Assembly (NCBI RefSeq): GCF_900188345.1
Contig: NZ_FZOD01000058.1
Location: 1-63,641 of the forward strand
Reading direction: 5' to 3'
Source: Streptosporangium subroseum
Lineage (GTDB): Bacteria; Actinomycetota; Actinomycetes; Streptosporangiales; Streptosporangiaceae
Length of the DNA: 63,641 nucleotides
The position numbers were made by a program, and so were the translations under genes. Below the pieces are notes generated by a model. That model made no database searches, had not been told where the DNA came from, and was given only the letters and a program-made list of their open reading frames with translations. Of this stretch, positions 58,567-63,641 are shown one piece after another. How positions within the stretch are numbered: the stretch's first letter is position 1; the number at the start of each line of letters is the position of its first letter.

Positions 58567-59922
58567 TCACTTGACCGACGACAGGATCTGGTTGACCTGC
58601 TTCTCCGCGTCGGTGAGAAGCCGGCCGATGTCGGCGTTCGGGTCGGTCAGGACCTTCTGCATCACCGGGTCGAGCGCGGCGTAGACCTGCTGGGCGTTCG
58701 GCGGCTCCAGCTTCAACGGGATCGCGGCGGTGGCGGCGGCGAAGGGGGCGAAGTTCTCCGACGGGAGGTTGGCGTACTTCTTGGTCGCATCGAGCAGCTT
58801 CTGCTCCGACGCGCCGGTCCACACGTTGGGCTCGGGCAGGCCGACCGGCAGGCCCTTGGCCGCGGCCTTCTCGTTGTCGGGCCCGATGCGGTCGGGGTTC
58901 TTCTTGAACGTCAGCCAGGTCAGGCCGGCCTTGATCTTCTCCGGGCTCAGGCCGGCCTTGAACATGTAGCCGGAGCCGCCGCCCAGCGTGCCCTGACCGT
59001 CGGGGATGGGACCCAGGCCGTAGTCGGCGAAGGTGCCCTTGAACTGGTTGACGATGTTGGACATGTCGCCGGTCGAGCCGACGTAGAGGCCCAGCTTGTC
59101 GGTGGCCATCAGCTTGATCAGGTCGTCGTACTCCAGGAGCTGGCGCTTGCCCATGGTGTTGTCGGTGAAGCGCATGTCCTTGAGCTGCTGGAGAACCTGC
59201 CTGCCCTTGTCGTTGTTGAAGGCGGCCTTCCAGGTGTCGCCCTCCTTGACGGCGACGTCGCCGCCGATGGAGTAGAGCTCGGCGGTGAAGTGCCAGCCCC
59301 CGGTGTTGGACTTGCTGTAGTCGCCGTAGCCGACGATGTCCTTGCCGAGCGCGCTGATCTTCTTGGCGTGCTCGCGGACCTCGGCCCAGGTCGCCGGGGG
59401 TTTGTTCACGTCGAGCCCGGCCTGCTGGTACAGCTTCCGGTTGTAGATCAGGCCGAGGGAGTAGTTCTCGTCGGGCAGGCCGTAGATCTTGCCGGTGTCG
59501 TCGGAGAAGACCTTCATCAGGCCGGGCTTGTAGTCCTTGGTCACCGGGAAGTCGGCGAGCTGGGCACTGACGTCGGAGACCTGCCGCTTGGCGATCAGAT
59601 TCTGCGCGTCGGTGAGGTAGACGTAGAAGACGTCCTCAAGCTGGCCGCCGGCGAGCTTGGCGGAGAACGTCTGAGGGTCCATGAGACCCTCCTTGGCGTC
59701 GATCTTGATGTTCGGGTACTTCGCCTCGAACGCCTTGACGTCGGCCTCGAAGTGCGCCCGGTTGAACTCGTCGGTCGCCGCCGGCAGGCCGTTGACCGTG
59801 ATGGTCACCGGCCCGCCGGCCACGGGCTCGCTCTCCTGGCCGCCTCCGCACGCTGCCGTGGCCGTGGTCATGCCGACGGCGAGCGCCAGCCCGAGTGCCT
59901 TGCCGAGCTTGGCTCGGTTCAT
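58567..59922 (-). CDS. Sugar ABC transporter substrate-binding lipoprotein (CUT1)
   Basis: The 451-residue lipoprotein has a signal LGLALAVGMTTATAAC with the lipidated Cys25, then a type-I/MalE-like extracellular binding fold: VTITVNGLPAATDEFNRAHF, FSAKLAGGQLEDVFYVYLTD, GLPDENYSLGLIYNRKLYQQ, TWAEVREHAKKISALG and GLTWLTFKKNPDRI. It captures an oligosaccharide for the two permeases. The ATG at 59922 is used because it yields the lipoprotein signal and has GAAGGGA upstream (11 bases); the longer frame to 60090 has no signal peptide. It is first in the alpha-glucan operon; the 270-base gap to the lacI stop carries one TTTGCGTT-like box. Confidence 0.92.
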   Translation of the reverse strand: MNRAKLGKALGLALAVGMTTATAACGGGQESEPVAGGPVTITVNGLPAATDEFNRAHFEADVKAFEAKYPNIKIDAKEGLMDPQTFSAKLAGGQLEDVFYVYLTDAQNLIAKRQVSDVSAQLADFPVTKDYKPGLMKVFSDDTGKIYGLPDENYSLGLIYNRKLYQQAGLDVNKPPATWAEVREHAKKISALGKDIVGYGDYSKSNTGGWHFTAELYSIGGDVAVKEGDTWKAAFNNDKGRQVLQQLKDMRFTDNTMGKRQLLEYDDLIKLMATDKLGLYVGSTGDMSNIVNQFKGTFADYGLGPIPDGQGTLGGGSGYMFKAGLSPEKIKAGLTWLTFKKNPDRIGPDNEKAAAKGLPVGLPEPNVWTGASEQKLLDATKKYANLPSENFAPFAAATAAIPLKLEPPNAQQVYAALDPVMQKVLTDPNADIGRLLTDAEKQVNQILSSVK

Positions 59923-60097
59923 CAGATGCGATCCCTTCGTGTACGAACACACCTGGATCCGGGCAGCCCGCATCGCCGGCGGAACGTGAGTGCCGCCGTC
60001 TGTTAAGGGGTGGTTGCCGACATGTCGCGTCGAGGTTTCGAGCGCCGAGGTGTAGCCAGAACGGTAAAACCATCGAGGCGAGAAGTCCATGGGTCAA

Positions 60098-60110
60098 CGC
60101 AAAAAACTGA
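60098..60110. promoter_or_regulatory. Candidate regulator box upstream of alpha-glucan operon
   Basis: CGCAAAAAACTGA resembles CGCAAAAATGA (61213-61223) and CGCAAGAAATTGA (61234-61246) in front of the lacI gene. On the other strand all three read TTTGCG-type. Shared by operon and regulator promoters, they may be LacI half-sites. The match is partial. Confidence 0.3.
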
Positions 60111-60191
60111 TAAGACCTCCAGAGGAGAGTGCGTGAATCTGCAATTTGCTGACAATGGAGGTTCGGCGTAGCCGGTAAGCGGCGATCCCCC

Positions 60192-61190
60192 TTACCGGCA
60201 CATGCCCGTCGAGCCACGCACGATCAGCTCCGGATCGAATAACACCTCGTCAACGGGCACGGAACGGCCATCGATCTGCGCCATCAGCGACGCGACCGCC
60301 GCGGTGCTCATCGCCTGGATCGGCTGGCGTACGGTCGTCAGCGGCGGATCCGTCACGTTCATCAGGCTGGAGTCGTCGAATCCCACCACCGACAGATCGC
60401 CCGGAACGCTCAGTCCCTGCTTGCGCGCTGCCCGGATCGCGCCCAGCGCCAGGGCGTCGCTGGCGCAGATCAGGGCGGTGACCCCCTCTTTCAGCAGGCG
60501 CGTCGCCGCGGTGCCTCCGCCCTCCATCGAAAAGATCGTGTGGGCGACGCGTCCTCGCCATTCCCGGTCGCCCCGAGCCTGCGCATAGGCCGCGTACGCT
60601 GCGAGTTTGCGGACCGAGGGCACGTGTCCCACGGGTCCGAGAACCAGTCCGATCCGCTCGTGTCCCAGCGCCGTCAGGTGGTCCAGCGCCTGGTCAACGG
60701 CGACGCTGTCGTCCACGCAGACCCGCGGCACGTCGAGATTCTCGTCCGCGGCGTTGATCAGGACGATCGGCAGCCGGCGTTCTCGCAGCGTACGAGAGTG
60801 TTCGGGACCGGCGTCGGCGTAACTGCTGCCGATGAAGACGATGCCGCCGACCTGCTGGGCCAGCAGCATCTCGATGTACTGCGCCTCGGACACCCCATCG
60901 GCGGTGCGCGTGCACAGAACCGGCAGCAGGTTACGTCTGATCAGCGCCGACACCACCAGCTCCGCGAAGGCGGGGAAGATGGGATTCTGCAGGTCAGGCA
61001 GGACCAGGCCGATGAGCGGGCCTCGCTCGTTGCGCAGCTTGGTCGGGCGTTCGTACCCGAACACGTCGAGGGCCGTCAGCACCGAATCCTTGGTCGCCTG
61101 GGCGATGCCGGGCTTGTCATGCAGCACGCGGCTCACCGTCGCCACGCTGACTCCGGCGAACTTGGCTACATCTGAAAGTCGTCTGGACAC
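60192..61190 (-). CDS. LacI family regulator of the alpha-glucan locus
   Basis: The 332-residue repressor has a LacI HTH at 1-55 (RRLSDVAKFAGVSVATVSRV, then LHDKPGIAQATKDSVL) and a periplasmic-binding-like effector domain (GPLIGLVLPDLQNPIFPAFA, VGGIVFIGSSYADAG, LGHERIGLVLGPVGHVPSVR, VVGFDDSSLMNVTDPPLTTV). It is encoded immediately upstream of the binding-protein operon in the same direction, the usual place for a local sugar repressor. Candidate operator boxes lie before its own start and before the binding-protein gene. The effector is probably an alpha-glucoside; this is inference from the neighbours. Confidence 0.92.
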   Translation of the reverse strand: MSRRLSDVAKFAGVSVATVSRVLHDKPGIAQATKDSVLTALDVFGYERPTKLRNERGPLIGLVLPDLQNPIFPAFAELVVSALIRRNLLPVLCTRTADGVSEAQYIEMLLAQQVGGIVFIGSSYADAGPEHSRTLRERRLPIVLINAADENLDVPRVCVDDSVAVDQALDHLTALGHERIGLVLGPVGHVPSVRKLAAYAAYAQARGDREWRGRVAHTIFSMEGGGTAATRLLKEGVTALICASDALALGAIRAARKQGLSVPGDLSVVGFDDSSLMNVTDPPLTTVRQPIQAMSTAAVASLMAQIDGRSVPVDEVLFDPELIVRGSTGMCR

Positions 61191-61212
61191 ACCGCTACGT
61201 TACAACAGTTGG

Positions 61213-61246
61213 CGCAAAAATGAAGATCGACTGCGCAAGAAATTGA
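61213..61246. promoter_or_regulatory. Two related boxes in the lacI promoter
   Basis: CGCAAAAATGA (61213-61223) and CGCAAGAAATTGA (61234-61246) are direct repeats 21 bases apart, about 25-55 bases upstream of the lacI start at 61190, and resemble the box at 60098. They may be sites for autoregulation. Neither is a full palindrome. Confidence 0.35.
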
Positions 61247-61286
61247 CAACGGGTAAATCTCGCAACGCCACCTCCGTCGTCCGCAG

Positions 61287-61350
61287 GGACGCAGGGATGC
61301 AAGGACGCAAGGACGCAGGGACGCAGGGACGGAGAAACGCCGGGACGCCG
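61287..61350. repeat. Tandem octanucleotide repeat (GGACGCAG)n
   Basis: Eight contiguous 8-base units of GGACGCAG type, the last three degenerate (GGACGGAG, AAACGCCG, GGACGCCG). The core GGACGCA is the reverse complement of the TGCGTCC phase of the heptamer array at 28669-28730. The surrounding DNA carries no gene. Confidence 0.9.
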
Positions 61351-61417
61351 ACGTGGTGCTTCGGCGGTGGTCGCATCCCGGGCGGAGGTGTCCCGGCTCG
61401 GGATGCCTGGATGGAGG

Positions 61418-61641
61418 TTCGGCGCCGCCGTGCCGGCGCCGTCGGCCGGCATCCTGACGCACAACCGCGGGTCGTCCTTCTCCCTCGGCCCGACTCTCCG
61501 AGCGACCTCGCATCGGGCAGGCGGCCCGCGCGCACCCTGATGCCCGTCACGGTCACCGAGGGTGATCGACCGGCTTGGGTCGTCGGCGCGATGGGCGGCA
61601 AGGCGCGGTCGCAGATCCACACCCGACCCGCGCGGCGGTGA
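61418..61641 (+). pseudogene. C-terminal fragment of a gamma-glutamyltranspeptidase gene, frameshifted
   Basis: One frame (61418 to about 61490) reads FGAAVPAPSAGILTHNRGSS then FSLGP. The next frame continues DSPSDLASGRRPARTLMPVT, then VTEGDRPAWVVGAMGGKARSQIHT, to a stop at 61639. Both match the conserved C-terminal part of gamma-glutamyltransferase (GILxxNRGxxFSL, RPxHTLMP, GxMGGxxQPQIHxQ). The first two thirds, including the catalytic Thr, are missing and a frameshift lies near 61490. It is a decayed remnant. The rest of 61642-62636 shows no gene I recognise, only a MalR-like palindrome. Confidence 0.7.
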
Positions 61642-62038
61642 AGCGGTAGGCACCGCAACGGTGTGGCGGGGGCGACGAGTCTTTCCGGGATCGGCCGGGC
61701 CGGATGCGGACGATCCCCATCGATCACGAAAACGAGCCCTGGGGGGTCCGGCCGAGAGCGCCACCCCGTTGCGCCCTTGATTCCGGTTTGGTGACGCGCG
61801 TCCGTACCCTCCTGGACCGAAACGAGCCCTGACAGGGACTGTCAGCATCACCGGACGCCGCTGACGACTCACGCCACATGCGGGGACGCGATCCGTTCTG
61901 ATTCACGCGATCCGGAGGGCCGGAAACTTTACAACGGCCGGAAAGGCCATAACGGCCTCAGACCGTTGTGCCGTAACAAGTCAAGCTTCTCGGGCCGTTG
62001 ACGTGGCCGTAGCACGTATGTAACCTTTGGCCAAAGCA

Positions 62039-62053
62039 ATGCAAAATTCTTGC
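62039..62053. promoter_or_regulatory. TGCAA...TTGCA palindrome upstream of the Fn3 protein gene
   Basis: TGCAAAATTCTTGCA has TGCAA/TTGCA arms with an AT-rich centre, resembling the TTGCARRAANNTTGCAA-type operators of actinomycete MalR proteins. It lies about 580 bases upstream of the start at 62637, in an AT-richer stretch. Its link to that gene is uncertain. Confidence 0.4.
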
Positions 62054-62636
62054 AATGATCTATTCAGTTTCTTTCTATTCTCCGCAACTTCTGGCAGGAG
62101 TGCGCCGTAGTCGTGCGCCTGTCTCGCCCATCCACGGAGAGGTCCCAGGTGATGTCGGTTTCGGCGTTGCGCGGCCGGTCGCCGCCCTGGCGGCCGCGGT
62201 TGCAGCACTGATTGTTTCCGCCATGACGCGATCGGCAGGCCGTCACCCGGCCGAGATCACGACAGGCGATGTCAAGGTGACAACCGAACCGAGCCAAAGC
62301 GCCCGAAGTCGCCGCCACAGGCAGCTGCAGGAGTGGTCCCGGACGCCACCGTTCAGCGCCGTCCGAAATTCGACGTTCACGAACATCACCGGTTCCGCCG
62401 GTCACCCTCCAGCCCGGCGCGACACGGCGACCAGAACGCTCCCAGCGGCAAACAGAGCGAGGCTTGCGATGACATCGACCGGATCACACCGGTCGGCCCG
62501 CTTGCCGGCCATCCAGAGCTCGAGGCCCACACCTCGTGAGCAAGGCAGTACCCGTCGGTAATCGAGTGCATCCCGCGGCGGAGGTAGCAGCCTCCCCGCC
62601 ACCCCCTGTCGTTACAGACGAGAGTTAGAAGAAACG

Positions 62637-63641
62637 ATGAGAAAGAAGTACGTAACAGCGTTACGGCTGATCGCGGCGACGGTCGCGACCAGCATGCTCG
62701 CGCTTGCCGGGTCGATCTCCCCGGCCGCGGCGGCGGGTCCCAACCTGGCGTCGGGCAAGACGGCCACGGTCAGTGGCGTCAGCGACGTCTACGGGGCCGG
62801 CAACCTCAACGACGGCAACGCCGGCACCTACTGGGAGAGCACGAACAACGCCTTCCCGCAGTGGGCCCAGATCGACCTCGGAGCCGCGACCAGCATCGAC
62901 CAGGTCGTCTTGAAGTTGCCGCCGGCGACGGCGTGGGCGACCAGGACGCAGACCCTGTCGGTGCTGACCGGCACGACCAGCCCGCCTGCGACCACGACCG
63001 TCGCGTCCGCGGGGTATGCCTTCAACCCGGCGACCGGTAACACGGTGACGATCAACTTCACCGCGACCAGCGCCCGGTACGTGCGGATCAACGTCACCGG
63101 TAACACCGGCTGGCCGGCCGCCCAGATCTCCGAGTTCGAGGTCTACGGCGCGAGCGGCCCCGTGGACACCGTCGCCCCGTCCGCCCCGTCGAATCTGGCC
63201 TACACCCAGCCGGCGAGCGGTCAGATCCGGCTGACCTGGAGTGCCTCCACCGACAACGTCGGGGTGACCGGGTATGACGTCTACGCCAACGGCGCGCTGC
63301 GCGGCAGTGTGGGCGCCGGTGTGCTGACCTACACCGACACCCAGCCGGGTACCGCGACGGTGGCCTACTACGTGCGGGCCAAGGACGCCGCGGGCAACGT
63401 CTCGGGCAACAGCAACACGGTGACCCGTACCGGCACGCCGGGTGGTGACACCCAGAACCCGTCCGCTCCGTCGAACCTGGCCTACACCCAGCCGGCGAGC
63501 GGTCAGATCCGGCTGGCCTGGGGCGCTTCCACCGACAACGTCGGGGTGACCGGGTATGACGTCTACGCCAACAACGCATTGCGTGGCAGTGTGGGCGCGG
63601 GGGTGCTGACCTACACCGACACCCAGCCGGACAGTGCGACG
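62637..63641 (+). CDS. Secreted discoidin/Fn3 repeat protein, 3' end beyond the window
   Basis: The frame is open from ATG 62637 to the window end (335 residues visible). The start MRKKYVTALRLIAATVATSM, followed by LALAGSISPAAAA, is a signal peptide. A discoidin-like (F5/8 C) domain spans about 40-175 (NLASGKTATVSGVSDVYGAG, NDGNAGTYWEST, WAQIDLGAATSIDQV, ARYVRINVTGNTGWPAAQIS). Two Fn3 domains of 94-residue period follow (PSAPSNLAYTQPASGQIRL, STDNVGVTGYDVYAN) and are nearly identical. The catalytic part lies beyond the window. Discoidin-Fn3 front ends are common in secreted alpha-1,3-glucanases and other glycosidases, so a second polysaccharide-degrading enzyme of the alpha-glucan locus is likely. 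The SD is weak (GAAGAAACG). Confidence 0.85.
   Translation, partial: MRKKYVTALRLIAATVATSMLALAGSISPAAAAGPNLASGKTATVSGVSDVYGAGNLNDGNAGTYWESTNNAFPQWAQIDLGAATSIDQVVLKLPPATAWATRTQTLSVLTGTTSPPATTTVASAGYAFNPATGNTVTINFTATSARYVRINVTGNTGWPAAQISEFEVYGASGPVDTVAPSAPSNLAYTQPASGQIRLTWSASTDNVGVTGYDVYANGALRGSVGAGVLTYTDTQPGTATVAYYVRAKDAAGNVSGNSNTVTRTGTPGGDTQNPSAPSNLAYTQPASGQIRLAWGASTDNVGVTGYDVYANNALRGSVGAGVLTYTDTQPDSAT

Noticed and set aside
1..63641. tRNA, rRNA, integrase or transposase genes
   Set aside because: I looked for tRNA-like cloverleaf ends, transposase motifs and terminal inverted repeats with target duplications and saw none convincing.

Overview
The window is very GC-rich, with GTG and TTG starts, strong third-position GC, many leaderless promoters and actinobacterial families such as SapA, DUF5997, ECF42 sigma factors and large secreted CBM/Fn3 glycosidases. 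This points to a filamentous actinomycete chromosome, probably of the Streptosporangiaceae (Nonomuraea/Streptosporangium type). The family-level placement is an inference. I see no rRNA, tRNA, CRISPR array or intact insertion sequence. The first and last genes run off the window edges.

Layout. (1) 1-8000: small stress and housekeeping genes mixed with decaying ones. These are a hemerythrin protein, a TetR relic, an SDR with a large internal deletion, a TetR regulator with its operator, a histidine-kinase-type ATPase relic, a LysR effector domain without HTH beside DUF5997, a quinone oxidoreductase behind a MerR/SoxR-type operator, a Cys-less isochorismatase-like protein, an ECF-like sigma without region 4, and a TauD-like dioxygenase. 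(2) 8050-16400: a giant HEAT-like protein, a secreted PQQ sugar dehydrogenase with Fn3 and CBM2, SapA, and an ECF42 sigma/YCII/SRPBCC operon. (3) 16600-28700: a mannose/mannan-type sugar module made of the chvE-mmsB-mmsA ABC importer, a LacI repressor and a 1869-residue secreted GH92 alpha-mannosidase. Three copies of one LacI operator (TGACAACGTTGTC type) tie these together. (4) 28900-39650: a secreted S15 peptidase, a small membrane protein, a threonine synthase paralogue, and an NAD-type formate dehydrogenase operon (fdsG-B-A-D, no fdsC) with a LysR regulator upstream. (5) 39797-44270: an AbgT transporter, a CE1/PHB-depolymerase-like esterase, a creatininase-family amidohydrolase and a GntR regulator on an apparently leaderless, self-overlapped promoter. 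(6) 44585-52006: a pentapeptide-like membrane protein, an LEH/SnoaL protein, AsnB divergent from a TetR gene, an epimerase, a membrane protein/XRE pair on an exactly symmetric divergent promoter, and YchJ. (7) 52222-63641: a putative alpha-glucan utilisation locus. It has a binding protein, two permeases, a secreted GH87 alpha-1,3-glucanase, a cytoplasmic GH13 glucosidase, a LacI regulator, and a secreted discoidin/Fn3 protein cut by the window end.

How it fits together. Two LacI-controlled polysaccharide modules (mannan-like and alpha-1,3-glucan-like) each combine a secreted depolymerase with an ABC importer. The CBM2 sugar dehydrogenase and SapA fit a soil saprophyte that sporulates. The most useful new observations are the shared LacI operator triad, the mirror-symmetric bidirectional leaderless promoter at 50671-50748, the candidate alpha-1,3-glucan locus, several operator palindromes not previously tied to these genes (from this sequence alone), and a set of decaying or domain-deleted genes.
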